From: UBA7374 sp049890275
GTDB lineage: Bacteria; Verrucomicrobiota; Verrucomicrobiia; Opitutales; Coraliomargaritaceae
Direction of reading: 5' to 3'
Length of the DNA: 64,000 nt
Assembly (NCBI GenBank): GCA_049890275.1
Contig: JBMHBT010000006.1
Span: 1-64,000, forward strand
The first letter of the stretch is position 1. Each line of letters begins with the position of its first letter. The notes below the pieces were generated by a model that ran no database searches, had not been told where the DNA came from, and was given only the letters and a program-made list of their open reading frames with translations. This document shows, piece after piece, positions 33,727 through 42,495 of this stretch. The translations under genes and the position numbers were made by a program.

Positions 33727-34707
33727 ATGAGTGAGAAAAGCATCGGCTCTACACAGGATACGTTGTCCTCAACGTCATCTAAGCCAAGTGTGCACTACGA
33801 CAAGGATTTTGTCCTGACAGACGAATATCGCGCGAGTATGCCAGATATGCAGAATGTAGGTTCCCGCGAAATTTACGGTGCAAACGTGCCGATTTTAAAA
33901 GTGGGTATATCCAACTTTCGTTTGCCTCTGCGCTATATTACGCCCGAATCGGATACGCACACTTTGGAGACTTCAGTTACTGGTACCGTTTCTTTGGAAG
34001 CTGGTCATAAGGGGATCAATATGTCGCGCATCATGCGTGTTTTCTATGACTATGAATCGCGTATTTTTACTCCTGATTTATTGGAGGAAATCCTGAGGGA
34101 GTACAAGAAGACCCTGCGAGCGCATCGAGCGCAGATTAAATTAGACTTCGATTATCCTATTTTGCAGACCAGTTTACGCAGCGGCTTGGAGGGGTGGCAG
34201 TACTATCATTGTGCCTACGAAGGCAAGATTGATGAACTGGATCGTTTCCGTAAATTTATTCATTTTGATTACATTTACTCTTCTGCATGCCCCTGTTCAT
34301 CAGAGTTATCTGAACATGCCCGAGAAAAAAGAAATGTTTACGGCATACCGCATTCCCAGCGCAGTACTGCTCGGGTTAGTGTAGAGATCGCCGAATCCGA
34401 GCAGCTCACTCTAGAAGCAGTGCAGGCGATGTGCTTGGCAGCCTTGCAAACAGAGACGCAAGTCATGGTCAAGCGCGAGGATGAGCAGGCTTTCGCTGAG
34501 TTAAACGGTGCCTTCACAAAGTTTGTCGAAGACGCGGCTCGCTTGCTCTACGAACAACTCGATTCGGATACTCGGATTGTGGATTTTCAAGTTGCCTGTG
34601 CACATCTGGAATCGCTCCATTCACACGACGCTGTGGCAGTTATCAATAAGGGAGTACCAGGCGGATTTAGCGGTCATTTTGAAGATTTTAAATCGCTTAT
34701 ACGATAA
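33727..34707 (+). CDS. folE2: GTP cyclohydrolase FolE2 (type IB)
   Basis: A 326-residue GTP cyclohydrolase IB, converting GTP to 7,8-dihydroneopterin triphosphate for tetrahydrofolate and queuosine-type precursors. Signature stretches: MPDMQNVGSREIYGANVPILKVGI, TGTVSLEAGHKGINMSRIMRV, DYIYSSACPCSSELSEHA with the metal-binding Cys of FolE2, YGIPHSQRSTARVSVE, and VACAHLESLHSHDAVAVINKG. It is somewhat longer at the N-terminus than many FolE2 proteins (about 35 low-complexity, Ser/Thr-rich residues). No folE is seen in the window. queA, a user of 7-deazaguanine tRNA precursors, lies about 8 kb away. Confidence 0.95.
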   Translation: MSEKSIGSTQDTLSSTSSKPSVHYDKDFVLTDEYRASMPDMQNVGSREIYGANVPILKVGISNFRLPLRYITPESDTHTLETSVTGTVSLEAGHKGINMSRIMRVFYDYESRIFTPDLLEEILREYKKTLRAHRAQIKLDFDYPILQTSLRSGLEGWQYYHCAYEGKIDELDRFRKFIHFDYIYSSACPCSSELSEHAREKRNVYGIPHSQRSTARVSVEIAESEQLTLEAVQAMCLAALQTETQVMVKREDEQAFAELNGAFTKFVEDAARLLYEQLDSDTRIVDFQVACAHLESLHSHDAVAVINKGVPGGFSGHFEDFKSLIR

Positions 34708-34804
34708 TCAAAGAGTTTCTCTTTGTTGCTTCGGTTTAGTTTATTCAAACCGCACCTGAAGTCTTTTCCTGTGAATTTTGATAAGTGACTGTTTAGATTG
34801 ATGT

Positions 34805-35356
34805 ATGCCAGACAGGAAAGCAGCCTTTCAATTTTCTAATTCAGAAAACTTACCTGACCACAGGAAGGAATACTTCGATGTGGTGGATACGAATGATGAG
34901 ATTCTTTATCAAGAAATGCGTACGGAGATCCACCGACTTGGTTTGTTACACCGTGCTGTTCATGTATTTGTCTTTAACCGTGAAGGGCAGGTGTTTTTGC
35001 AGAAACGCTCCATGAGGAAGGATACTGCTCCTGGAAAGTGGGTCAGTTCTTGTTCAGGGCACGTTGATGCCGGTGAGTCTTATGAAGTTGCCGCGATTCG
35101 TGAGTTAGGTGAGGAGCTTGGGCTCTTCGGAGCCTCTTTAGAACCACTTTTTAAGGTGGGTCCCTGCGAGCCGACTGGAAATGAGTTTGTATGGGTTTAT
35201 CGCTACGAGAGTGAAGGTCCTTTCACGCTGGATCAAAGTGAGATTAGTGATGGTAAATGGATTGATCTGGGTGCACTCAGGGATTGTATCGAACAGCAGC
35301 CGCATGATTTTTCTTGTTCGTTTCTCTATCTATGGGAGCGGTTCAACCGCTTATAA
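34805..35356 (+). CDS. Nudix hydrolase
   Basis: A 183-residue protein with a complete Nudix box GHVDAGESYEVAAIRELGEELG (G-x5-E-x7-R-E-x2-E-E-x-G) near residue 85-106. The preceding FDVVDTNDEILYQ...HRLGLLHRAVHVFVFN is the pattern of the IPP-isomerase-like/YfcD subgroup of Nudix enzymes. ATG 34805 is in frame; the ATG four bases upstream is not. The substrate is unknown. The gene lies about 100 bases after folE2, so co-transcription with folE2 is possible, but a dedicated dihydroneopterin triphosphatase role is only a guess from position. Confidence 0.82.
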   Translation: MPDRKAAFQFSNSENLPDHRKEYFDVVDTNDEILYQEMRTEIHRLGLLHRAVHVFVFNREGQVFLQKRSMRKDTAPGKWVSSCSGHVDAGESYEVAAIRELGEELGLFGASLEPLFKVGPCEPTGNEFVWVYRYESEGPFTLDQSEISDGKWIDLGALRDCIEQQPHDFSCSFLYLWERFNRL

Positions 35357-35440
35357 ATTTATATTCTTCTTGTGTTCAAATTACTGCGAAATTTTATTTC
35401 CCTAGCCTAATGCCTACGTGGCGAATTGTTGATACTCATT

Positions 35441-36943
35441 ATGACGGCTGCTAAAATCAAAACTGTTAAAAAGACACCCAGTATTTTAGTTATCGATGAC
35501 GATAATGATCTTCGCTACTCTCTCAATCGGGTGTTTTCTAGCCGTGGTTATCATGTCATTGAGGCGGGAAGTGGCGAGGAAGGCTTAGAGATTGCCAAGG
35601 AGTCTGGCGCTCAGGTCATTTTACTGGATAATCGTATGCCGGGGATGACGGGGATTGAAGTGCTGCAGCACATGCGTGGCATTCTTCCACATGCCATGAT
35701 TATATTGATGACGGCTTACGGGACGACTCAGACAACCATCGAGGCAATGAAGTTTGGGGCCTATGACTACATCATGAAGCCTTTTGACTTGAAGAAGATC
35801 TTGTCATTAACAGAATCGGCTCTGGCGGCATCGCAAGATTTGGATAAGGCGACGGATGACTCCACAGCAGAATCTTCCGCGAAGGTAAGTGCAGAAGATA
35901 TTGAGGGTGGAATTATCGGTAGTTCAGCCCCGATGCAGGCGGTTTTTAAAATCATTGGCCAAGTTGCAGCCAGCGATGTGACAGTTATGATTACCGGTGA
36001 AAGTGGAACCGGCAAGGAATTGATTGCCCGAGCCATCTATAGCAATAGCTTACGAGCTGGGCATCCTTACATAGCGGTTAATTGTGCTGCCATTCCGGAT
36101 AATTTAATTGAGAGTGAACTCTTTGGGCATGAGAAGGGTTCTTTTACCGGCGCGACTAGTCAGCGTATTGGTAAGTTTGAGCTATGCGACGGCGGTACGA
36201 TCTTTTTGGATGAGATCGGAGACATGGCCTTACCAACACAGACAAAGATATTGCGTGCGTTGCAGGAAGGTGAAATCCAAAGAGTTGGTAGTAGTGAGAC
36301 GATACGAGTTAATGTCCGCATGCTAGCGGCAACAAATAAGCCTTTGGAGGAGATGGTGCGCGAAAAAACTTTTCGCGAAGATTTGTACTACCGCTTAAAT
36401 GTTGTCCGCGTCCAGCTACCTGCACTACGTGAGCGGCGCGAGGATGTGCCTGCTTTGGTCGATTTTATGTTAAAGCAATTGAGCACCAAAGGACAGGCGC
36501 AGGCGAACTCGATGGCTCCCGATGCGCTGTCTCTACTAGCTGCTTATGACTGGCCGGGTAATGTTCGTGAGTTGGAAAATCTAGTGTATCGTAGCGCAGT
36601 CATGGCTCAGGGTGAAACTATTTTGATTAAGGATTTACCGGAGGAACTGCTTCAGGCAGTTGGTTACTCCAAGGATGCCTCGAAGGATACTGCGGTAGAG
36701 CCGAAGGCTCGGGATACGGAAGAATTGGGTATTCCACCTCTCGAGCCAATGGATGCAGCCTATGCTAGTATGCGTCGGGATTATTCTTCTAATTTGCTGG
36801 AACAGTTTGAGCGTTCGATCATTTCTCGCGCCCTCAAGGAGTTTTCCGGCAAACAGTCAGAAGTTGTGGGTCTTCTAGGAATTTCCAGAGCTACCTTGCG
36901 TAAACGAATGGATCAGTACGGTTTAGATCAATCGGGTTCCTGA
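35441..36943 (+). CDS. sigma54-dependent response regulator, NtrC family
   Basis: A 500-residue three-domain activator. The receiver domain (15-130) has the acidic pocket VIDDDND, phospho-acceptor Asp63 (LLDNRMPGMTG), and a conserved Thr and Lys. The AAA+ domain (about 155-390) has GESGTGKE (Walker A), ELFGHEKGSFTGA (the GAFTGA sigma54 loop with Ala to Ser at its second position), GGTIFLDEIGDM (Walker B), and the arginine-finger region. The C-terminus (about 445-490) carries a Fis-type helix-turn-helix (KQSEVVGLLGISRATLRKRM). No histidine kinase is adjacent, so it is an orphan regulator. An in-frame TTG at 35426 is an unlikely alternative start. Confidence 0.93.
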   Translation: MTAAKIKTVKKTPSILVIDDDNDLRYSLNRVFSSRGYHVIEAGSGEEGLEIAKESGAQVILLDNRMPGMTGIEVLQHMRGILPHAMIILMTAYGTTQTTIEAMKFGAYDYIMKPFDLKKILSLTESALAASQDLDKATDDSTAESSAKVSAEDIEGGIIGSSAPMQAVFKIIGQVAASDVTVMITGESGTGKELIARAIYSNSLRAGHPYIAVNCAAIPDNLIESELFGHEKGSFTGATSQRIGKFELCDGGTIFLDEIGDMALPTQTKILRALQEGEIQRVGSSETIRVNVRMLAATNKPLEEMVREKTFREDLYYRLNVVRVQLPALRERREDVPALVDFMLKQLSTKGQAQANSMAPDALSLLAAYDWPGNVRELENLVYRSAVMAQGETILIKDLPEELLQAVGYSKDASKDTAVEPKARDTEELGIPPLEPMDAAYASMRRDYSSNLLEQFERSIISRALKEFSGKQSEVVGLLGISRATLRKRMDQYGLDQSGS

Positions 36944-36956
36944 GGGTTTGACGCTT

Positions 36957-37613
36957 CTAAGGTTGTGCGAGTACGTGAAATTTTCCGATCCCGATGTAGC
37001 CTTTCGGGCCGGATGCTTTAATTTCAACTGTTTCTCGCATTGCTTTGTGGTAGTCCAATGGCTCAATGACTAATTCAAACTCTACCTGCTTCTGGTTGCT
37101 TGGAATTCCTGTTAGGCGGAGGGTTGAGTCATTATAATCAATGGCTGTGATGGTTTCCACATATCGGGAATCAAGGCGAACGCGGACGGTACGGGGAGTT
37201 TGGTCGGTTTGTTTGTTCCAGTAAATTATGCTTGGTTGTATCTGAACAAGTTCTGGAATTTCAATGACCATGTGTAGGGTAGCTACGGGCTGGGGGTTGC
37301 CTTCAATGAATACAGAGAGTCGAGAGTGCGTTTTACCTCGGCGTTTTCCTTTATTGAATGTCGCTGTAACTTTTGTGGATTCTCCAGCTCGGAGGATACG
37401 CTTTTCGATGATTGGGCTCGTGCAACCGCAAGAAGTTTCAATTTTTTCGATGCGTATCGTTTCTTCCCCTTCATTTGTGACATGGTAGTCTGCCTTCGCT
37501 TGGTTTTGATTCGGCTCTATTTGAACACGTGCTTCTGTACGATCCCAGGTCAGCAGGGATGCGTTTACTACTAGGGGCAGCAAGCACGCGAGTAAAGGGA
37601 TTCGGATAGTCAT
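36957..37613 (-). CDS. DUF1573 domain protein, secreted
   Basis: A 218-residue exported protein. The signal peptide is IRIPLLACLLPLVVNASLL. The DUF1573 Ig-like core follows, with TNEGEETIRIEKIETSCGCTSP and its conserved Cys-Gly-Cys, then LRAGESTKVTATFN. A second sandwich-like half (about 120-218) completes it. DUF1573 proteins are periplasmic, of unknown function, and common in Bacteroidota and Verrucomicrobiota. It is the third gene of a reverse-strand set after a rhodanese-like protein and a MauE-like membrane protein, so a redox- or sulfur-linked envelope role is plausible. ATG 37613 places the signal peptide at the start; a longer frame to 37721 would overlap the previous gene. Confidence 0.85.
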   Translation of the reverse strand: MTIRIPLLACLLPLVVNASLLTWDRTEARVQIEPNQNQAKADYHVTNEGEETIRIEKIETSCGCTSPIIEKRILRAGESTKVTATFNKGKRRGKTHSRLSVFIEGNPQPVATLHMVIEIPELVQIQPSIIYWNKQTDQTPRTVRVRLDSRYVETITAIDYNDSTLRLTGIPSNQKQVEFELVIEPLDYHKAMRETVEIKASGPKGYIGIGKFHVLAQP

Positions 37614-37668
37614 AGAAAAGTGCACATGAGTGCATAGGAAGTTCTTACCTTGAGGCAATTCTACTCTA

Positions 37669-38136
37669 TTAGGCAATTGGTATCTTACTTTGGTTCCGTA
37701 TATCCTGAAGTAAAATAGCACAACAGCCGACTAGGAGTAGTCCATTCCGAGTGATCAGCCATACATAATTGGTAGCCGATGGAGACTTGGTCGGATATTC
37801 TCCAAAACATCCGCAGGCGATCTCTAGGCCACGTATCCAAGCTTGTGCATGCATCATAATAAAGAGGAGCAGCAGGGCGGCTAGGACAAAGCCAGATGCT
37901 CGTTTGAGAGGAAGTAATAGGAGCCCAAAGCCTGCTACTAGTTCAACCCAAGGGAGAAAGAGAGCAATCCAGGAAGAGAATATTGGCCCGGTTACTCGGT
38001 AATGGATGATCGCTCGGGCGAAATCTTCTGGGGAATAGATCTTCGGTAGGGCTGCAGATACAAAGACGGCTGCTAAAATGAGCCGAGTGAGCCAGAGCAA
38101 TCGGCCATAGGTGGCGTTTAATCGGTTTGTAGCCAT
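37669..38136 (-). CDS. MauE/DoxX-family membrane protein
   Basis: A 155-residue protein with four membrane helices in the DoxX/MauE arrangement: LTRLILAAVFVSAALPKIYSPEDF (helix 1 plus the KI-x-P-x2-F motif), VELVAGFGLLLLP (helix 2), a third helix, and a last helix preceded by EIACGCFGEYP, whose Cys-x-Cys recalls the redox-active pair of MauE. MauE-like proteins pass reducing equivalents or assist disulfide formation. The start at ATG 38136 is set by an excellent Shine-Dalgarno AAGGAGG (38146-38152 on the reverse strand). It overlaps the end of the upstream rhodanese gene by 19 bases. Confidence 0.82.
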   Translation of the reverse strand: MATNRLNATYGRLLWLTRLILAAVFVSAALPKIYSPEDFARAIIHYRVTGPIFSSWIALFLPWVELVAGFGLLLLPLKRASGFVLAALLLLFIMMHAQAWIRGLEIACGCFGEYPTKSPSATNYVWLITRNGLLLVGCCAILLQDIRNQSKIPIA

Positions 38137-38534
38137 GCAGACCAACCTCCTTGTAAACTATAGATTTCAACATCGGGTAGCTGCTTGCGCAGCCATTTCG
38201 CTAGCTCTTTGCTCGTCGTACAGGTATCGCTGCTACAGTAGAGAACAATCGGCCTCGGATAGTTCAGCCAGTTTTCTGCAATGGGCAAGAGTGCGACATC
38301 CGGATCTTTAGGATTGAGCCAGATTGCATCGTCTATGTGTGCCTTAGAATAGTCCTCGTGTGACCGCGCATCAACCCAGAGGACATCAAGCCCTCGTGCA
38401 TCCGCGGCCCTGATTTCGTCCGCATGGATTGTCGGCCTCAGCCAAGGTGCAGGTGCCCAGCCGATACAGACGGAAAAGCTAGCACCGAGAAGCGTCAGAA
38501 TGCCCATTAGGCAGAATTCTCTAGTCAAAGACAT
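38118..38534 (-). CDS. rhodanese-like domain protein, membrane-anchored or exported
   Basis: A 138-residue protein: one N-terminal hydrophobic segment (LMGILTLLGASFSVCIGWAPA) followed by a single rhodanese domain with LWVDARSHEDYSKAHIDDAIWL and the active-site loop IVLYCSSDTCTTSKELAKWL. The catalytic Cys is present in CSSDTC; the usual Arg closing the loop is replaced by Thr, so activity may differ from classical thiosulfate sulfurtransferase. GGWSAWL near the end is typical. It faces the periplasm if exported. It is the first gene of the reverse rhodanese-MauE-DUF1573 set. Confidence 0.88.
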   Translation of the reverse strand: MSLTREFCLMGILTLLGASFSVCIGWAPAPWLRPTIHADEIRAADARGLDVLWVDARSHEDYSKAHIDDAIWLNPKDPDVALLPIAENWLNYPRPIVLYCSSDTCTTSKELAKWLRKQLPDVEIYSLQGGWSAWLQTD

Positions 38535-38648
38535 ACGGGTGAGTACCAGAATGAACTTATTTCAACATGATAAAAGGATAGCGGGTTGGCAATTGCTTTT
38601 GATTTGTTTGCATTAATATTGATATAAGTTCACTTGCTATTCTCTCTT

Positions 38649-39824
38649 ATGCATATTCTTGGCAGACTTTATTCGCTTTCTTCTGTGTGCTTCATCTCTT
38701 CTAGAATACATCTATTTGCCTGCCTTTTTGTCTCCTTGGTATCTATTAGTTTATCAATTCATGGTGATGACATAGATGAGACCCTTCAACTGATCGAGTT
38801 AGACACCGGGGAGCGCCTCATAGGTTCCGTATTGCCGCAGTCGACGGATGCATCGCTTGTGATTCGTTCTGGCTTGTTGGGTGAACTTGTCCTGCCGCGT
38901 ACTCGTGTTGTTGGGATGAATGAGGTGCCGGCAGCAAATACCGAATCACCTTCGGCTCCTGTCAAACCGGTAGAAGAGCAGGCAAGTGGGCTTACCGAGT
39001 CGGCAGAAAAAGATACTTCATCCGATCAAGCAGTTCCAGAAAGTCAGTCGTCAGCAACTGCATCAGTAGAAAAGAAAGAGCCACCAATGCTGGCGAATAC
39101 CCCTACTGAAATCGGTTTATTTGATTATTTATTGGGGTTGCGTGCTCCGGATAGCTGGTCGGGCAATGCGCGAGTGGGTATCAATATTAGCACCGGCGAC
39201 TCACTGTGGACGCAAACGTATTTACGAGGCAAGTTGGAGATTCGTCCAAAGGGGCAGTCCAGCCTCTACCGCTTTACTGGTTCCTATACCTATCAAGAAA
39301 ATGAAAAAGCGAACGGTAAAAAATTCCGTTCGCAGGACAAATACGATCTCAGCTTATTGTACCGTTATAGTTTCGAGAATAATTGGTTCGTGCAGAACAC
39401 AATCAAGATACGTGCGGATCAGAAAAAGGGAATTGATCGAGACCTTTCCAATCTTTTTGGATTTGGATATGGCTTTCGGCCAGTTGATAAAATTGAATTC
39501 AACGTGGGCGGCGCCGGTGGTGTGGCAGATTATCAATCGAACAACGCAAATAGCCGAAATGGTCATGAAACCAATTTAAGCGTGTTTGAAGAGTTGGTAT
39601 GGAAGCCGCTGAAAAGAACCTCACTGGTGCATCGATTCAATTATTATTGGAATCCGGATGACAAGGAGGAGTTCAACTATGTTATTAAAACAGCCCTTCG
39701 GGTACGCGTAACTGATTTACTGGGTTTTGAATTCTCTTATAATAAATCTTACGATAACGACACCGGCAGCGGTAATAACAAGGATGACACACGTTGGCTC
39801 AACGCGCTGATCCTGTTTTTCTAA
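38649..39824 (+). CDS. DUF481 outer-membrane-type protein
   Basis: A 391-residue exported protein. A hydrophobic leader (ISSRIHLFACLFVSLVSISLS) is followed by a small beta domain (LIELDTGERLIGSVLPQSTD, about 45-95) that looks like an SH3/SHD1-type fold, then a Pro/Glu/Ser-rich linker (about 105-150), and then the DUF481 beta-barrel domain (about 155-391) with its alternating aromatic strands (GNARVGINISTGDS, SLYRFTGSYTYQENE, WLNALILFF at the end). DUF481/YdiY proteins are presumed outer-membrane barrels of unknown cargo. ATG 38649 is chosen over TTG 38634. Confidence 0.8.
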   Translation: MHILGRLYSLSSVCFISSRIHLFACLFVSLVSISLSIHGDDIDETLQLIELDTGERLIGSVLPQSTDASLVIRSGLLGELVLPRTRVVGMNEVPAANTESPSAPVKPVEEQASGLTESAEKDTSSDQAVPESQSSATASVEKKEPPMLANTPTEIGLFDYLLGLRAPDSWSGNARVGINISTGDSLWTQTYLRGKLEIRPKGQSSLYRFTGSYTYQENEKANGKKFRSQDKYDLSLLYRYSFENNWFVQNTIKIRADQKKGIDRDLSNLFGFGYGFRPVDKIEFNVGGAGGVADYQSNNANSRNGHETNLSVFEELVWKPLKRTSLVHRFNYYWNPDDKEEFNYVIKTALRVRVTDLLGFEFSYNKSYDNDTGSGNNKDDTRWLNALILFF

Positions 39825-39857
39825 TATAGGATCAACGAAAGATCTTATAACTTGAAA

Positions 39858-39938
<81 letters not shown>

Positions 39939-39946
39939 TGCAGAGC

Positions 39947-39975
39947 AATAGATGCTGCCCTGTCGGATGCGTCAA
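39947..39975 (-). promoter_or_regulatory. probable sigma70-type promoter of tRNA-Pro
   Basis: On the reverse strand TTGACG (39970-39975) is followed after exactly 17 bases by TCTATT (39947-39952), leaving 12 bases to the tRNA 5' end. The -35 is near-perfect and the -10 is weak. The position, just after the stop of the subtilase-like gene, fits an independent promoter. Confidence 0.5.
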
Positions 39976-39978
39976 GGT

Positions 39979-41700
39979 TTATTGCCGCGGGCTGACTGCC
40001 ACACGGAGGAAGGCTTTTTCATGCGCGGATATCGGGGCCACACGCCGATAGGTGTAGCGTTCCATGCCATTGGTTTCGGAGGAGATGGATATAAGTGCGA
40101 CATCGTTGCTTGAATGGCTCCATGGTCCATTCAAGTCAGTCGTTGTTTCCACTGTATAATCGATCGCATTGTCATGCACTGGGCGAGTAAAGCTGATTTG
40201 TAAGTAACTTTCACCAGCTCCTTCAAAGATGGAGAGTTCTGGGCCGATGTCGGTTTCCGGAGTTTCGGGGTCACCTCCAAGGGCCTGCTCGAGCAGGTTT
40301 GCAAATCCGTCGCCATCCGGATCATCCTCAGGATCTTGTAGTTCCAGAATGGTCTCAGTGCTGAAAGAGGATGCCTGCCACAGTGCATAGTCCTGATAGA
40401 GACGGCTACGCCATGCGAGGGCGTATTCAACTGGATCGTCAGTAGCTACCGTAAGCGTATAGCTACCTGCGCTCAGTGCTTGCCCATCGCCGCGCCAAAT
40501 ATGCTCGATATTATCCACCGCGCTGTCGCTCGTGTAGGAGGAAATATTTGGGCCGCTAAGTTGAAGGGATAAGTCGGCCAGAGAGGAAGACGGTGCCCTC
40601 CAGCTGAATCGGCTTAGGCTAACCTGCCGGTTCCAGGTGATGAGTGCGGATAGGTCGTGCAGTTCAAATCCATCGGGTACGGTAATCGTATAGTTATGGC
40701 TCCCATTATTGCTGAGGTTGGCGAGGTTCCAGCCGCGGAGTAGCAGGGTGCTGCCGTTGGCCTGTTGTCCGGCTTGCTGAATGGAGTAACTCTCATAAAT
40801 ATCCAACTCGCCTGCTCCGTATACTTCGTCGATCGGTCGGGTAGGTGTTTGATCCCAATCTACGGAGATGGACTTATCGGCTCCGGCGAGGAGGGTGGCT
40901 TTTAATGTGAGGGGGGCTGAGGCACTGGAATTCCCATCCGCCGCGTCAATTAGGAAAGCGGCGGCGGAGGTGACAATGGGAGTTGCAAAACTGGTGTATG
41001 CAGAAGGTGCTACAATTTCGGGCTTAGTTCGGCCAAGACCATCATATTGGGTAGTTCCAATTCGATGTGTACTATCACTGACTCCCACGGATATACCATT
41101 ATAAATGGAGGCGTAGAGAGGTGGGATTTCACTGAGCCTGTCCGGCAATGGGTTTGGATAATCTGAATTATCCAAGCCTGCGATGGGTAAAAAGGAGTCC
41201 CGTACAGCGGCATAGTCCATCCGAAGCGTCATTTCAGAGCTGTCTAAACCAGAGGATTCTAACCAACCAACCCAACTGTGGTTCTGTAGTGGATTTGATT
41301 CGACTGGTGGTGTTCCCGTTCGCCACGGGCTATTCAAATAATCATTTGCTGAATAGACATCGATCGTTTGGACCCCAGGGCTGATGGATTTGGAGTTCCC
41401 GTATAGAAGTTTTCCGACATTGTTTGCATGATTGGAGGTAGATCCACCGCCTGTTTGGTCAACGATGGTTTTTCCAGTAAATTCGTCATCTTGATCGTTT
41501 GGCAGGTAGTTTCCGGTACCTTCATACGCTTCTACCTGTGTGACGTCTACTCCGGAGCCATCCGGCACAGTGATTCCCCGCAGCGTAAGCTCATCACTCA
41601 GTTCATTATAACGGATCGTTTCTTTAAAGTCTGCGTTGAGCTGATTCCCTAAAAAGAGGAACAAGATGTAGAAGCAGGAGCCAGTAGTCAGCTTATTCAT
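39979..41700 (-). CDS. divergent subtilase-like (S8) secreted protein
   Basis: A 573-residue exported protein. The signal peptide is TTGSCFYILFLFLGNQLNA. A subtilisin-like domain (about 40-300) shows His91 in SNHANNVGKLLYG and Ser237 in APSAYTSFATPIV, standing for the H-G-T-H-V and G-T-S-x-A-x-P motifs. In place of the catalytic Asp (V-x-D-x-G) there is Glu57 in VTQVEA. NHSWVG may supply the oxyanion Asn. The C-terminal part is beta-rich, with a DxDxDG calcium site in DPEDDPDGDGFANLLEQALGGDPE (about 455-478) and a final Ig-like stretch. No PEP-CTERM tail is seen. It may be an active peptidase with an altered triad or an inactive homologue. Confidence 0.7.
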   Translation of the reverse strand: MNKLTTGSCFYILFLFLGNQLNADFKETIRYNELSDELTLRGITVPDGSGVDVTQVEAYEGTGNYLPNDQDDEFTGKTIVDQTGGGSTSNHANNVGKLLYGNSKSISPGVQTIDVYSANDYLNSPWRTGTPPVESNPLQNHSWVGWLESSGLDSSEMTLRMDYAAVRDSFLPIAGLDNSDYPNPLPDRLSEIPPLYASIYNGISVGVSDSTHRIGTTQYDGLGRTKPEIVAPSAYTSFATPIVTSAAAFLIDAADGNSSASAPLTLKATLLAGADKSISVDWDQTPTRPIDEVYGAGELDIYESYSIQQAGQQANGSTLLLRGWNLANLSNNGSHNYTITVPDGFELHDLSALITWNRQVSLSRFSWRAPSSSLADLSLQLSGPNISSYTSDSAVDNIEHIWRGDGQALSAGSYTLTVATDDPVEYALAWRSRLYQDYALWQASSFSTETILELQDPEDDPDGDGFANLLEQALGGDPETPETDIGPELSIFEGAGESYLQISFTRPVHDNAIDYTVETTTDLNGPWSHSSNDVALISISSETNGMERYTYRRVAPISAHEKAFLRVAVSPRQ

Positions 41701-41842
41701 TCACTTATCAGTAGGGAATACATACTACCTTTTTCTCTTCTATTGGCAAGTGTTCAGATGTTAATTTAATATAAAAGAATAGCCTCGGGTGATCGCGCCT
41801 TTTGCTAACCATTCTTTGCATAGTAGCGAGAGAAGGTTCTAA

Positions 41843-42421
41843 CTACTGCCGTACGGCTTCGATAAGGATCGTTATGCTAACCTCGTCGCCGACAGCGGGA
41901 GCACCTGCGGTCAGGCCCCATTCGGTGCGATCGATACTTGTTGTGGCTTCCCAGCCGGAGAGATGTGCTCCGTTGCGACCCGGGCCGAAGCCAAGCAGGG
42001 TGACTTCCAGAACAACTTCCTTGGTAACGCCGAGCATGGTCAGTTCTCCGGTTACGGAAAACACCTCATTCTTCTCCGTGGTTGTCCAAACAGTGGACTT
42101 GAATTCAATGAGTGGGAATTTATCGCTGTGAAAATAGTCATCGGCATTGAGATGGGCATCACGCTTTTCACTGGCTGTGTCAATGGAGCCAACCGTGATG
42201 CTTGCTTCAACCCGGTTGCGGGTCATGTCTTCTGTATCCACATAAATAGTGCCTGAAAACTGATTGAAGCTGCCCGTTGTCTTGGCTACGAAGTGACGAA
42301 TACTAAAACTGACCGAGGAGTGGGAGGTGTCGATCTGATAGGTTTCTTCAGCGGCATTTGAGGCCGATAGCGTGAAGATAGATGCAATGGCTAGAATATA
42401 GAATTTATTGAGTGGGATCAT
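41843..42421 (-). CDS. YceI family protein, exported
   Basis: A 192-residue lipocalin-like protein of the YceI family. The signal peptide is FYILAIASIFTLSASNA. The mature part starts ETYQIDTSHSSVSFSIRHFVAKTTGSFNQFSGTI, the family hallmark, and continues ASITVGSIDTASEKRDAHLNADDYF and FKSTVWTTTE. YceI proteins bind isoprenoid-type lipids such as polyprenoids in the periplasm, and some are linked to quinone or carotenoid chemistry. The ATG at 42421 is chosen because the signal peptide starts there; a longer open frame to 42577 overlaps queA and is unlikely. Confidence 0.92.
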   Translation of the reverse strand: MIPLNKFYILAIASIFTLSASNAAEETYQIDTSHSSVSFSIRHFVAKTTGSFNQFSGTIYVDTEDMTRNRVEASITVGSIDTASEKRDAHLNADDYFHSDKFPLIEFKSTVWTTTEKNEVFSVTGELTMLGVTKEVVLEVTLLGFGPGRNGAHLSGWEATTSIDRTEWGLTAGAPAVGDEVSITILIEAVRQ

Positions 42422-42495
42422 TCGTTTTTTCAATTTGAGTTGTATGGCTATTGGTTGAAACACTTTTAAATGACAACTCGTACGCAGATGTGTGC

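Noticed and set aside
39808..39836. TGATCCT...AGGATCA inverted repeat after the DUF481 gene as a terminator
   Set aside because: The 7-bp stem has a 13-base AT-rich loop and no U-tract follows it on either strand.
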